DNA of 64,000 nt. Source: Anaerolineae bacterium. GTDB lineage: Bacteria > Chloroflexota > Anaerolineae > 4572-78 > J111. This document shows positions 15,401-24,464 of this stretch, one piece after another (the stretch's first letter is position 1; each line of letters opens with the position of its first letter). The notes beneath the pieces were generated by a model that ran no database searches, was not told the origin of the DNA, and saw only the letters and a list, made by a program, of their open reading frames with translations. Both the position numbers and the translations under genes were made by a program. Where the stretch lies: the NCBI GenBank assembly GCA_022071955.1, contig JAJVIM010000003.1:248001-312000 (forward strand), given 5' to 3'.

Positions 15401-18175
15401 ATGAACCCTCAAGAATTTGTTGCCAAGTGGCAAAAGGTTAGCCTTAAAGAAAAATCCGCGGCGCAAGAGCATTTTTTAGACTTGTGCCAGATGTTAGATC
15501 ACCCCACCCCGGCCAGCGATGACCCAGGCGGCCAGAGTTTTATGTTTGAAGCCGGGGCCAGTAAAACCAAAGGCGGCTCCGGTTTTGCCGATGTCTGGAA
15601 AAAGGGCTGCTTTGCCTGGGAGTACAAAGGCAAACACGCCAATCTGGATAAAGCCTATCAGCAATTATTGCAATACCGGGAAGCGCTGGAAAATCCGCCG
15701 CTGCTGGTGGTCAGCGACATCGACACCATTGTGATTCACACCAACTTTACCAATACCATCAAGCGGGTGTACACCCTGGCTTATGATGACCTGCTGACCC
15801 CCACCGGCCTGAAAACCCTCAAAGCTGTGTTTACCGACCCCTACAGCCTGAAAGCGCCCAAAAGCGCCGAGCAGGCCACCGAGGAAGCGGCCAAAGAGTT
15901 CTCTAAAATCGCCGAACTGCTGCGCAAATATGGCGAGGACTCGCGCCAGATTGCCCATTTTTTGATCCGGCTGTTGTTCTGCCTGTTTGCCGAAGATATA
16001 GACCTGCTCCCCAAAGCCACCTTTACCCGGCTGGTAAACCAGACCCGGACAAAACCGGGCGCGTTTGCGGCGCAACTGAGGGTGTTGTTTAAGGCGATGG
16101 CTACGGGCGGTTACTTTGGCAGTGAGGAAATCCGCCATTTTGACGGCGGCTTGTTTGATGATGACACGGTGTTAAGCCTGGATAGCGACAGTATGGCGAT
16201 ACTGGCCCACGTGGCCGGGCTGGATTGGAGCAGCATTGAGCCAAGCGTGTTAGGCACGTTATTTGAGCGCAGCCTTGACCCCGGCAAGCGCAGCCAGTTG
16301 GGCGCGCACTACACCAGCAAAGAAGATATTTTGCTGATTGTTGAGCCGGTGTTAATGGCCCCCTTGCGCCGCCGGTGGGCCGCGGTTAAAGCCGAGGCCG
16401 AAGCCAAAGCCGCAGCCCGCGATAGCGCGCCCACCCCCCGCACCCGCGATAACCGCCACAAGGAATTGCAGGACATATTGCGTAACTTTGCCGATGACAT
16501 TGCCGCGGTTAAAGTGTTAGACCCGGCCTGCGGCAGCGGCAATTTTTTGTACGTGGCCCTTAAACAACTGCTGGATTTGCAAAAAGAGGTCAGCACCTTT
16601 GCCGGGCAGGTGGCGGCCCAGCCCTTCTTTCCCAGCGTAGACCCGGCCCAACTGTACGGCATTGAGCTAAACCCCTACGCCCAGGAACTGGCCCAGGCCA
16701 CGGTGTGGATAGGCTACATTCAGTGGCTTAACGATAACGGCTACGGCCTGCCCAGCGAGCCGATATTAAAACCGCTGCACAACATTGTGCAGATGGACGC
16801 CATTTTAGCCTATGATGACAGCGGCCGCCCGGTAGAACCGGCGTGGCCCGCCGCCGATGTAGTCATTGGCAACCCGCCTTTTTTGGGCGATAAAAAAATG
16901 CGGTCGGAGATGGGCGATAAATATGTTGATGATTTGCGCGGGTTGTATGAAATTCCCGGCCAAAGCGATTTAGTCTGTTACTGGTTCGAAAAGAGCCGAG
17001 AACTAATTTTGAATAACAAACTGCAAAGAGCAGGATTACTGGCAACTCAGGGAATCCGAGGCGGTGCAAATCGGGTAGTTTTAGAACGAATAAAGCAGAC
17101 AGGCGATATATTTTGGGCGCAATCTGACCGAAATTGGGTACTTGATGGCGCTACCGTACATGTTTCAATGGTTGGGTTTGATGCCGGCAATGAGGCTGAA
17201 AAATATTTGAATAACAAGCGGGTAGAAAAAATAAACGCAGATTTATCAAGCCAGGCCAACTTGGTTACGGCAAAATGTCTTATAGAAAATCAAGGGTTGA
17301 GTTTTATTGGAACACAGAAGAATGGGCCATTTGATTTAACTTTCCAACAGGCTCACCAAATGTTGACGGAAAGCGGCAATCCCAACGGTAGGCCCAATAG
17401 CGATGTAATCAAACCGTGGATTAATGCTCTCGACATCACTTCAAGACCGCGGAACATGTGGATTATAGATTTTGGCGTAGATATGCCCCTTGAAGCAGCG
17501 GCCCAATATGAAAAACCTTTTGAATATGTAAGGCTTAATGTAAAGCCCAAACGTAATAAAGTTCGAGAAAAAAATTACCGTGAAAAATGGTGGCTATTTC
17601 AACGCTCCCGGCCTGCTATGCGTGCCGCAATCTCAAATCTTTCGCATTATATAGCCACACCAATGGTTTCCAAGCATAGAATTTTTGCCAAAGTTTCAGT
17701 GAACGTAATTCCTGAAAACCTGTTGGTAGTGATTGCCCGTGAAGATGATTATTTCTTTGGCGTGCTTCACTCCAAACTCCACGAACTTTGGTCACGTGCT
17801 CAAGGGACTCAACTGAGAGAAGCAGAAAGCGGTCAACGTTACACCCCCACCACCACCTTTGAAACCTTCCCCTTTCCCTGGCCGCCCGGCGCGGAACCCA
17901 CAGAAAGTCCGCTGGTGCAAGCCATCGCCGCCGCGGCCAAAGAACTGGTAAACAAGCGAGACAACTGGCTCAACCCGCCCGGCGCAAGTGAAACAGAACT
18001 CAAACAGCGCACGCTCACCAACCTTTACAACCGGCGGCCCACGTGGTTACAACTGGCCCACCACAAGCTCGATGAAGCCGTTTTTGCCGCTTACGGCTGG
18101 CCCCCCTCGCTAACCGATGATGAAATCTTAGAACGGCTGCTGGCCCTCAATCTGGAACGGGCCGCAAAACAGTAG
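15401..18175 (+). CDS. MmeI-like type IIL restriction-modification enzyme
   Basis: The 925-residue single-chain enzyme combines nuclease and adenine methyltransferase. The ATG at 15401 is chosen over an upstream TTG because homologues begin near here. The N-terminal PD-(D/E)xK nuclease shows the MmeI-family spacing D64-x9-E74-Y-K76 (DVWKKGCFAWEYKGK). A helical spacer follows, then SAM motif I LDPACGSGNF (~375) and catalytic motif IV NPPF (~490). The next ~300 residues are the likely target-recognition region, and the tail has ETFPFPWPP typical of the family. Length matches MmeI (about 920). Such enzymes methylate one strand and cut about 20 bases away. The recognition region (about 16950-17800) looks more AT-rich than the rest, suggesting specificity exchange. 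Confidence 0.88.
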   Translation: MNPQEFVAKWQKVSLKEKSAAQEHFLDLCQMLDHPTPASDDPGGQSFMFEAGASKTKGGSGFADVWKKGCFAWEYKGKHANLDKAYQQLLQYREALENPPLLVVSDIDTIVIHTNFTNTIKRVYTLAYDDLLTPTGLKTLKAVFTDPYSLKAPKSAEQATEEAAKEFSKIAELLRKYGEDSRQIAHFLIRLLFCLFAEDIDLLPKATFTRLVNQTRTKPGAFAAQLRVLFKAMATGGYFGSEEIRHFDGGLFDDDTVLSLDSDSMAILAHVAGLDWSSIEPSVLGTLFERSLDPGKRSQLGAHYTSKEDILLIVEPVLMAPLRRRWAAVKAEAEAKAAARDSAPTPRTRDNRHKELQDILRNFADDIAAVKVLDPACGSGNFLYVALKQLLDLQKEVSTFAGQVAAQPFFPSVDPAQLYGIELNPYAQELAQATVWIGYIQWLNDNGYGLPSEPILKPLHNIVQMDAILAYDDSGRPVEPAWPAADVVIGNPPFLGDKKMRSEMGDKYVDDLRGLYEIPGQSDLVCYWFEKSRELILNNKLQRAGLLATQGIRGGANRVVLERIKQTGDIFWAQSDRNWVLDGATVHVSMVGFDAGNEAEKYLNNKRVEKINADLSSQANLVTAKCLIENQGLSFIGTQKNGPFDLTFQQAHQMLTESGNPNGRPNSDVIKPWINALDITSRPRNMWIIDFGVDMPLEAAAQYEKPFEYVRLNVKPKRNKVREKNYREKWWLFQRSRPAMRAAISNLSHYIATPMVSKHRIFAKVSVNVIPENLLVVIAREDDYFFGVLHSKLHELWSRAQGTQLREAESGQRYTPTTTFETFPFPWPPGAEPTESPLVQAIAAAAKELVNKRDNWLNPPGASETELKQRTLTNLYNRRPTWLQLAHHKLDEAVFAAYGWPPSLTDDEILERLLALNLERAAKQ

Positions 18176-18247
18176 GGGTGAGGCAAGTCGGAGCATTGGT
18201 CATTTGCAAGAGAATCATCAATCCGACTTGCCTCACCCCTACCAGGC
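18176..18247 (+). repeat. 72-bp direct repeat, right copy
   Basis: Identical to 15208-15279. It begins at the base after the MmeI-like stop codon, so the enzyme gene sits exactly between two identical copies 2,968 bp apart. Confidence 0.9.
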
Positions 18248-18279
18248 AGGTGCGGGTCACGTAGGGGCGAAGCAAGACA

Positions 18280-18352
18280 CGTAGGGGCGAGCCCACTCGG
18301 ATTGTAGCTACCTTTGCAAACAACTGTCTCTCCGAGTGGGCTCGCCCCTACG
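18280..18352. repeat. REP-like palindrome
   Basis: The arm gtaggggcgagcccactcgg (from 18281) faces its reverse complement at 18331-18352. A close relative with arms gtaggggcgaagccactcgg occurs at 41987-42056. The rest of 18248-18447 is further REP-type sequence and no gene. Confidence 0.8.
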
Positions 18353-18447
18353 CTAGCCGATGTGGGTGGTTACGTGCCTCGCCCCTGCAATGCGGGCCGG
18401 CCTCGCCCCTACAATGCGGGCTGGTGATACGGATGAGATATTGTCTG

Positions 18448-19053
18448 ATGAAAAATCACAAATCACAAAAACACAATCGCCAATCCATCCGTCTGCGAGG
18501 GTGGGATTACACCCAACCGGGAGCCTATTTCATCACCATCTGCACCCATCAGCGGGAATATTTGTTCAATGACACCGGTATTAGAGCCGTGGTTGAAAAC
18601 GCATGGCGTAACATTCCCTCCCATCCGCATGCACGTCACGTTCAGCTGGATAAATGGGTGGTAATGCCCAATCACTTGCACGGTATTTTGGTGTTGGTTG
18701 ACAGGTATGATGGTGATGGGGGTAAGGGCAAGGCAATTCGGATTGATGATTCTCTTGCAAATGACCAATGTTCCAACTTGCTTCGCCTCTACGATGACCA
18801 CGGCCCCACATTAAAACCTGACTCCATTGGGGCCATTGTGGGTAATTTCAAATCGCTGACCGCCCGGCGAATAAACAACCTGCGCCACACCCCAGGCGGT
18901 AAAATCTGGCAACGAGGCTATTACGACCGTATCATTCGCAGTGAGCGAGAACTGGATGCTATTCGTGAATATATTCAAAACAATCCTCAACGCTGGACGG
19001 AAGATCGGGATAATCTGGAAGGATTGATGGCAAAAATGGATTATCGCTTGTAG
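18448..19053 (+). CDS. REP-associated tyrosine transposase (RAYT, Y1/IS200-like)
   Basis: The ATG at 18448 begins the usual RAYT N-terminus; an upstream GTG is less likely. The 201-residue protein shows RxRGWDYTQPGAYFITICT, the HUH-type motif MPNHLHGIL (His76, His78) and the C-terminal catalytic block WQRGYYDRIIRSERELD with Tyr158/159, then IQNNPQRW. It should nick single-stranded REP palindromes through a 5'-phosphotyrosine link. Its variable linker, residues ~97-110 (IRIDDSLANDQCSN), is encoded by an exact 36-base copy of the repeat core found in the neighbouring 108-bp array. The array and flanking palindromes are its likely substrates. Confidence 0.88.
   Translation: MKNHKSQKHNRQSIRLRGWDYTQPGAYFITICTHQREYLFNDTGIRAVVENAWRNIPSHPHARHVQLDKWVVMPNHLHGILVLVDRYDGDGGKGKAIRIDDSLANDQCSNLLRLYDDHGPTLKPDSIGAIVGNFKSLTARRINNLRHTPGGKIWQRGYYDRIIRSERELDAIREYIQNNPQRWTEDRDNLEGLMAKMDYRL
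18733..18786 (-). repeat. Copy of the array repeat inside the RAYT gene
   Basis: Read on the minus strand, this segment matches the repeat core. The middle 36 bases (from cggattgatgattctc to accaatgttcc on the plus strand) are identical to the reverse complement of the array unit, with mismatches only in the outer palindrome arms. Confidence 0.9.
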
Positions 19054-19133
19054 GGGCAACAAGGGTAGACGCGAAATTTATGGCAGCCGCCTTACGAAAA
19101 CAAATGGATGGGTGACTGCGCCAACCGGCGAAT

Positions 19134-19161
19134 GTAGGAGCGCTTCGCGAAGCGCCCCTGC
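19134..19161. repeat. Short palindrome gcgcttcgcgaagcgc
   Basis: The perfect 16-base palindrome gcgcttcgcgaagcgc lies in gtagg-(a/g)-…-cccct context. A near-identical copy with the same flank (aaccggcaaatgtagg) is at 42394-42421. Confidence 0.75.
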
Positions 19162-19241
19162 CAGGCGAGCCGGTATAGCGGGCAGTGTTATCGTGTCCAG
19201 TTTAAAAGCCATAAACTCATAGTGTCGGGGAGCCGGTTAAC

Positions 19242-19649
19242 ATGTTACATGCCTGTCTGGTTACGGTTAATTTTGCCATATTGATGGGCTTCATCATTAT
19301 TTGGGGCTTTGCCCGGGCCGTTCAAAGCCACGTGCCCACCCTGGCCGATAGACAAATGGTGTTTGATGTTATCATTGTAGGGGTGTTATTTGCGCTGGTC
19401 AGCGGCTTTGTGGCCAGCCGCTCCGTGTTTTATATCTCGGTGATGATGATCATTATTGCCGGCGTGGTGTTTGATGTAATGATCAAAGACCAGCTTGGCC
19501 TGGCCAACCCGCACCGCAGCCTTAAACTGGGGCTGAGTATGGCCGCTTATTTGGTGGTGCTGGCAGCATTAACCGCCACCTATAACGCCGGCTGGTGGGG
19601 CAACCCCGAACTCGGCGTGGCCAAACTGGCCTGCGGCTCTTTTATGTAA
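19242..19649 (+). CDS. Small membrane protein, function unknown
   Basis: The 135-residue product has four hydrophobic segments, about residues 6-25, 43-58, 62-80 and 98-118, separated by short charged loops such as KDQLGLANPHRSLK. I do not recognise a family. The ATG follows GGGGAG by about ten bases. There is no obvious operon partner: the RAYT lies upstream and a repeat-rich spacer downstream. It could be a small DUF protein of the inner membrane; codon use looks like that of the host, so I think it is a real gene. Confidence 0.6.
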   Translation: MLHACLVTVNFAILMGFIIIWGFARAVQSHVPTLADRQMVFDVIIVGVLFALVSGFVASRSVFYISVMMIIIAGVVFDVMIKDQLGLANPHRSLKLGLSMAAYLVVLAALTATYNAGWWGNPELGVAKLACGSFM

Positions 19650-19795
19650 GGCGTCCGGTTGCCCCAATCCGCGCCAAAAAGCTGTTGACAAACTGCTTAT
19701 CCCGTAATAAGCTGAAATCAGCCCGACTGTCACGCTGAAAACGTGACCGACCCGCTGAACCAATTCCATAATATACTGAGATTAGTTTGAAAACA

Positions 19796-19929
19796 TTAGG
19801 ACTTACGCAGTTGAAAAGTCCCCGGCACTTTTTGTCCGGCAATTGGCTTCAAACTGACCCAAAAGCATCAAATTTGGCAGTTCAAGTGCCGGGGACTTGA
19901 TATGTTTGCTCCAACTGCGTAAGTCCTAA
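19796..19929. mobile_element. MITE-like element with 18-bp terminal inverted repeats
   Basis: Perfect 18-bp ends, ttaggacttacgcagttg (19796-19813) and its reverse complement (19912-19929), enclose a 134-bp non-coding element. A second inner palindrome, aagtccccggcactt with aagtgccggggactt, follows. The acttacgca end is a form I associate with MITEs and IS elements in cyanobacteria and related genomes. It sits within the spacer upstream of the large PAS kinase. Confidence 0.8.
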
Positions 19930-20143
19930 ACTAATTGACCGTAGCTTGGCTGTCACGCTAAAAGCGTGACCTACCACTACCGTGGCTGCCCGATAAAAGC
20001 ATTCGGGCATGACGCAACCAGGCTCTAAAAAGTTATGGTTTGATTCTGTTTTCAGTATAGGTCGGGTTTTTTGTTCTTTTATAACAGCATCTCAGGTACG
20101 TCTCCTTTCAAATCTAATGGCGCGGTTATCACAGGAGTAACTT
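19930..20143. repeat. Hairpin-rich leader of the large PAS kinase
   Basis: Contains tcacgctaaaagcgtga (~19952), then gcccgataaaagcattcgggc (~19988-20008) and an AT-rich stretch with attctgttttcagtata. The layout repeats that of 11740-11935. The Shine-Dalgarno aggag is at 20131-20135. No gene. Confidence 0.55.
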
Positions 20144-23100
20144 ATGTCTGCCATTAAAAACACTGTCAGCCCAAACGCTCCCCCCGATGAGCAGCCGTTT
20201 CGGCTTTTGTTTGAAACCCACCCCACGCCGATGTGGATTTATAATGAAGCGTCGCTGGCCATTATGGCGGTAAATAACGCGGCCCTAACCCGCTACGGCT
20301 ACAGCCGCGCCGAGTTTTTACAGTTAACCCTGACGGATATTCAGCCGGCAGCCGATGCCTTGTTGCCCGGCCAGCGACGCCATCAGCTTAAGAACGGGAC
20401 AGTGATCGATGTTGACATTACCAACCAGCCGTTGCTGTTTGAAGGCTGGCCGGCGGTGGCGGTCCTTGCCCGCAATATAACCCGGCAAATCCAGGCCGAC
20501 GAGCGTATCCGCAAGCTGAACCGGGTGTACGCCGTGCTGAGTGATGTAAACCAGGCCATTGTGCGGCTGCGCCAGCCTCAACAGCTTTTTGATAAAATCT
20601 GCCAGATTGCCGTTGAACGGGGCGGCTTTCGGATGGCCTGGTTGGGGCAGCTTGATGTAACCACCGGCGAAGTAAAACCGGTAGCTTCTGCCGGCGTGGT
20701 CAACGGCTATCTGGACAACCTGCGCATTCGCCTGGATGGCAGCCCGCACGGGCGCGGCCCCACCGCCGAAGCGTTACTGACCGGCAAGCGTGTGGTTTGC
20801 AACAATGTTGAGCAAGACCCGCGCATGGCCCCCTGGCGAGAGGCGGCCTTGCGGCTGGGTTATCGCGCCTCGGCGGCGTTTCCGCTGGCGGCGGCCGGGC
20901 AGGTATGCGGCAGTGTTAACCTGTATGCTGCTGAACCCGACTTTTTTGACGCCGAAGAGCTAAGATTGCTCGACGAAATGGCTGTAGACATCTCGTTTGC
21001 CATTGAAGTTGCCGGGCAGGAAGAACAGCGCCGCCAGGCCGAAACGGACCTGGCCGCCAGTGAAGCCAAATACCGCGCCTTTTTTGAAAACAGTATGGAC
21101 GCCATTTTGCTAACTTCACCGGAGGGCGCGGTTCAGGCGGCTAACCCGGCGGCCTGCCGCATGTTTGACCGGACCGAAGCAGACATTATCCGGGTGGGGC
21201 GGCCCGGCATTGTAGATATAACCGACCTCCGGCTGCCGGCCCTGCTGGCCGAACGGGAGCGCACCGGTAAAGTACGGAGCGAGTTAACCTTATTGCGGGC
21301 GGATGGATCGCCCTTTCCGGCAGAACTGTCATCGGCCTTGTTCCGGGATAACAGCGGCAAGATGCGTACCATTATGATCATCCGCGATATTACCGAGCGC
21401 AAACAGGCCGAGGAAACAGTTCGGCGCGAGCGTGATTTTTCTCAAACGCTGCTGGACAGTTTGCCCGGAGTTTTCTACCTGTACGATGAAAACCGGCGCT
21501 TTCTGCGCTGGAACAAAAATTTCACCACGGTTACGGGCTATACTGATACCGAAATGGCCCACGTGCATCCGCTTGATTTTTTTGCCGGGGCAGACAAGGC
21601 GCTGCTGGCCGAGCGAATTGCCGAGGTATTTAACCAGGGCGGGTCCGCTGTAGAGGCAGACTTTGTGGCCAAAGATGGCGCGCGCATTCCCTACTACTTT
21701 ACCGGCCTGAAAATATTGCTGGATGGCAAAATGTGCCTGCTGGGCGTGGGCGTTGACATCACCGAACGCAAAAAAGCCGAAGCGGCCCTGCGCGAAAGCG
21801 AGAACCGCCATCGCCTACTTATTGAGCATATGCTGAGCGCGGTGGCTTATCACCGGGTTTTGTTTGAGCAGGGGCGGGTGGTGGATTATCTGTACCTTGA
21901 GGTGAACGCGGCGTTTGCCGCCCACACCGGCTTAAAGAATGTTGTGGGCAAAAGAGCCTCAGATGTTGTCCCCGGTATCCGCCAGAGTAACCCGGAGTTG
22001 CTTGAGCGCTTTGGCCGGGTGGCGCTAACCGGCCAGCCCGAACAGTACGAAACCTATGTCGCGGCCCAACAAATGTGGTACTTCACCACGTTGTATTATC
22101 TGGTGGATGATATTGTGGTGTCTGTGTTTGATAACATTACCGAGCGCAAACGGGCCGAAGCGGCCTTGCAGCGTCAGGCCCAGATCATGGATCAGATTCA
22201 TGAGGCGATCATCGCCACTGACCTGAAGGGTTTCATTGTGGGCTGGAACCTGGGCGCAGAAAGAATGTTGGGGTATTCAACAGAGGAAGCGTTGGGGAAG
22301 CCAATAACCTTTATTTATCCGCAGGATCAGTTATCATTTCTCACAAAAGAGATTCAGCCGCAGGTCAGACAGAAAGGCTGGCACGAAACCGAGGCCCGGT
22401 TGTGCAGTAAATCCGGAAAAGAGTTTCCGGTTCACCTCGCACTCGCGGTACTCAAAGATATCAAAGGCGAAGTGGTGGGGATGACCGGGTCTGCACTCGA
22501 CATCACCGAACGCAAGCAGGCCGAAGAGGCGTTGCGGGAAAGTGAAGAACAATTCAGAACCGCCTTCACCTATTCGGCCAACGGCATGTGCCTGACCGGT
22601 ATCGATGGGCAATTTCTGAAAGTTAACCAGGCCATGTGTACTATGTTTGGCTATACTGAGCCGGAATTTCAGCGGATGCATTTTAACGATATTACCCACC
22701 CCGACGACTTTGAGATTGGCCGGGGGGTTGTGAGCCGGATGCTTGCCGGCGAAATTCCGAGTATCCACTTTGAAAAAAGGTACCTGAAAAAAGCAGGTGA
22801 ACTACTATGGGCGGCCGTCAATTCGACCCTGCTCCGGGATGTTTCTGGCCAACCCCTTTATTTCATTACGCAAATTAATAACATCACCGAGCGCAAACGG
22901 GCCGAGGAGTCTTTACGCGAGAGCGAGCAGCGCTATCGCCTGTTGGTTGACCATTCACCCAATGCCATTGCCGTGCATCAGGATGGCCGGCTGGTTTTTG
23001 TGAACCAGGCCGGCCTGCGGCTGGTAGGCGCAACCAGCGCCGCCGAATTGCTGGGCAAACCCATCTCTGAAATCATTCACCCTGACGCATTGGCCGCGGC

Positions 23101-24061
23101 CCGCGACCGGATTGGGCGGATGCTAAACGGCGAAACCGGCCTGTATCCCACCGAAGACCGTTATATTCGGCTCGATGGCCGTGAGGTGCCGGTTGAGGTA
23201 TACGCCGCGCCATTCACCTTTAAGGGTCGCCCGGCCATCCAGATCATCGCCTTTGACATTACCGAGCGCAAACAGGCCGAAGATGCGCTGCGCCAACTAA
23301 CAGCAACGCTGGAACAGCGCGTCGTTGAACGCACCACCCAACTGGCCCAGGCCAAAGAACGGGCTGAATCCGCCGACCGGCTCAAATCGGCCTTTCTGGC
23401 CACTATGTCTCACGAACTGCGCACGCCGCTCAATTCTATTATTGGGTTTACCGGGGTGTTGCTGCAAGAGCTGGCCGGCCCGCTCAATCCTGAACAGGCC
23501 AAACAACTGGGCATGGCCAGAGACAGCGCTCGCCACCTGCTGGCGCTGATCAACGATGTGCTGGATATTTCTAAAATTGAGGCCGGGCAGTTAGAAGTTG
23601 TTCGCGCGCCGTTTGATATGCGCCAGGCCATTGAAACCGTGTTGCGTTCGGTTATGCCGCAGGTGCAGAACAAAGGGCTGGAGTTGATGACCGCCATTGG
23701 CTCCACTGTTGGGAGTATCGTCAGCGACCGGCGGCGGGTAGAACAGGTTATGCTCAACCTGCTCAGCAACGCCATTAAATTCACCGAACGCGGCCAGGTA
23801 CGGCTAACCTGCCGGATTGATGACGGCTGGCTGGAAACCAGTGTTCAGGACACGGGCATTGGCATTGAACCACAAAACCTGAGCAAGCTCTTTAAGCCTT
23901 TTCAGCAAATTGATACTGGCCTGGCTCGCCGCCACGAAGGCACCGGGCTGGGGTTATCTATTTGCGCCAATCTGGTGCGTTTGCTGGGCGGCCAGATCAG
24001 GGTAGAGAGTGAGGCAGGCGTGGGCAGCACCTTTACATTTACATTGCCACTGGAACAATAA
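20144..24061 (+). CDS. Large soluble histidine kinase with seven PAS and one GAF domain
   Basis: The 1,305-residue kinase has no membrane segment. Order: PAS1 (~20-120), GAF (~130-300), then six PAS units starting near residues 305, 430, 555, 680, 800 and 925. Each PAS is joined by a signal helix of the form DITERKxAEEALRESE. The HisKA H box is MSHELRTPLNSI (~1090) and the HATPase_c shows NLLSNAIKFTE, DTGIGI and GTGLGLSI. It has no receiver of its own; one follows 11 bases after the stop. The many PAS domains suggest integration of redox, light or small-ligand cues. It is probably the top of a relay with the next two genes. Confidence 0.9.
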   Translation: MSAIKNTVSPNAPPDEQPFRLLFETHPTPMWIYNEASLAIMAVNNAALTRYGYSRAEFLQLTLTDIQPAADALLPGQRRHQLKNGTVIDVDITNQPLLFEGWPAVAVLARNITRQIQADERIRKLNRVYAVLSDVNQAIVRLRQPQQLFDKICQIAVERGGFRMAWLGQLDVTTGEVKPVASAGVVNGYLDNLRIRLDGSPHGRGPTAEALLTGKRVVCNNVEQDPRMAPWREAALRLGYRASAAFPLAAAGQVCGSVNLYAAEPDFFDAEELRLLDEMAVDISFAIEVAGQEEQRRQAETDLAASEAKYRAFFENSMDAILLTSPEGAVQAANPAACRMFDRTEADIIRVGRPGIVDITDLRLPALLAERERTGKVRSELTLLRADGSPFPAELSSALFRDNSGKMRTIMIIRDITERKQAEETVRRERDFSQTLLDSLPGVFYLYDENRRFLRWNKNFTTVTGYTDTEMAHVHPLDFFAGADKALLAERIAEVFNQGGSAVEADFVAKDGARIPYYFTGLKILLDGKMCLLGVGVDITERKKAEAALRESENRHRLLIEHMLSAVAYHRVLFEQGRVVDYLYLEVNAAFAAHTGLKNVVGKRASDVVPGIRQSNPELLERFGRVALTGQPEQYETYVAAQQMWYFTTLYYLVDDIVVSVFDNITERKRAEAALQRQAQIMDQIHEAIIATDLKGFIVGWNLGAERMLGYSTEEALGKPITFIYPQDQLSFLTKEIQPQVRQKGWHETEARLCSKSGKEFPVHLALAVLKDIKGEVVGMTGSALDITERKQAEEALRESEEQFRTAFTYSANGMCLTGIDGQFLKVNQAMCTMFGYTEPEFQRMHFNDITHPDDFEIGRGVVSRMLAGEIPSIHFEKRYLKKAGELLWAAVNSTLLRDVSGQPLYFITQINNITERKRAEESLRESEQRYRLLVDHSPNAIAVHQDGRLVFVNQAGLRLVGATSAAELLGKPISEIIHPDALAAARDRIGRMLNGETGLYPTEDRYIRLDGREVPVEVYAAPFTFKGRPAIQIIAFDITERKQAEDALRQLTATLEQRVVERTTQLAQAKERAESADRLKSAFLATMSHELRTPLNSIIGFTGVLLQELAGPLNPEQAKQLGMARDSARHLLALINDVLDISKIEAGQLEVVRAPFDMRQAIETVLRSVMPQVQNKGLELMTAIGSTVGSIVSDRRRVEQVMLNLLSNAIKFTERGQVRLTCRIDDGWLETSVQDTGIGIEPQNLSKLFKPFQQIDTGLARRHEGTGLGLSICANLVRLLGGQIRVESEAGVGSTFTFTLPLEQ

Positions 24062-24072
24062 TAGAGGTAGCT

Positions 24073-24432
24073 ATGGCCAAAATTTTAATCATTGAAGATA
24101 ACGAGCAAAATTTATATCTGGAAACGTTTATTCTGGAGAAACATGGGCACCAGGTAGTGCAGGCCCGTGACGGACAGCAAGGCATCGATCTGGCCGGGCA
24201 GGTAAGCCCGCAATTAATTCTGCTGGATATTCAATTGCCGGTGATGGATGGTTACGCCGTGGCCCGGCAATTACGCCAGAACTTGGCGCTGGCGCAAGTG
24301 CCCATTGTGGCGGTTACCTCTTACGCGATGGCCGGTGATCGCGAGCGCATTCTGGCCGCGGGATGCAGCGGCTATATTGAAAAACCCATTAACCCGGATA
24401 CATTCATCACCGATGTGATAACCCACCTGTAG
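24073..24432 (+). CDS. Single-domain response regulator (DivK/CheY-like)
   Basis: The 119-residue receiver has IIEDNEQN acidic residues, phospho-acceptor in LILLDIQLPVMDG, Thr/Ser in AVTSYAM, and Lys in YIEKPINP. It is a stand-alone receiver of the kind that shuttles phosphate between hybrid kinases. It is co-transcribed with the large kinase before it (11 bases) and the hybrid kinase after it (32 bases). Confidence 0.9.
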   Translation: MAKILIIEDNEQNLYLETFILEKHGHQVVQARDGQQGIDLAGQVSPQLILLDIQLPVMDGYAVARQLRQNLALAQVPIVAVTSYAMAGDRERILAAGCSGYIEKPINPDTFITDVITHL

Positions 24433-24464
24433 CTCAGGTTATTCAAACAGCGAAAGGTTTCCTG

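Noticed and set aside
14727..15404. 225-codon frame (+) and 156-codon frame (-) across the tandem array
   Set aside because: The repeat period of 108 is a multiple of three, so any stop-free unit stays open in that frame. No ribosome site, and the 'protein' is pure repeat on both strands.
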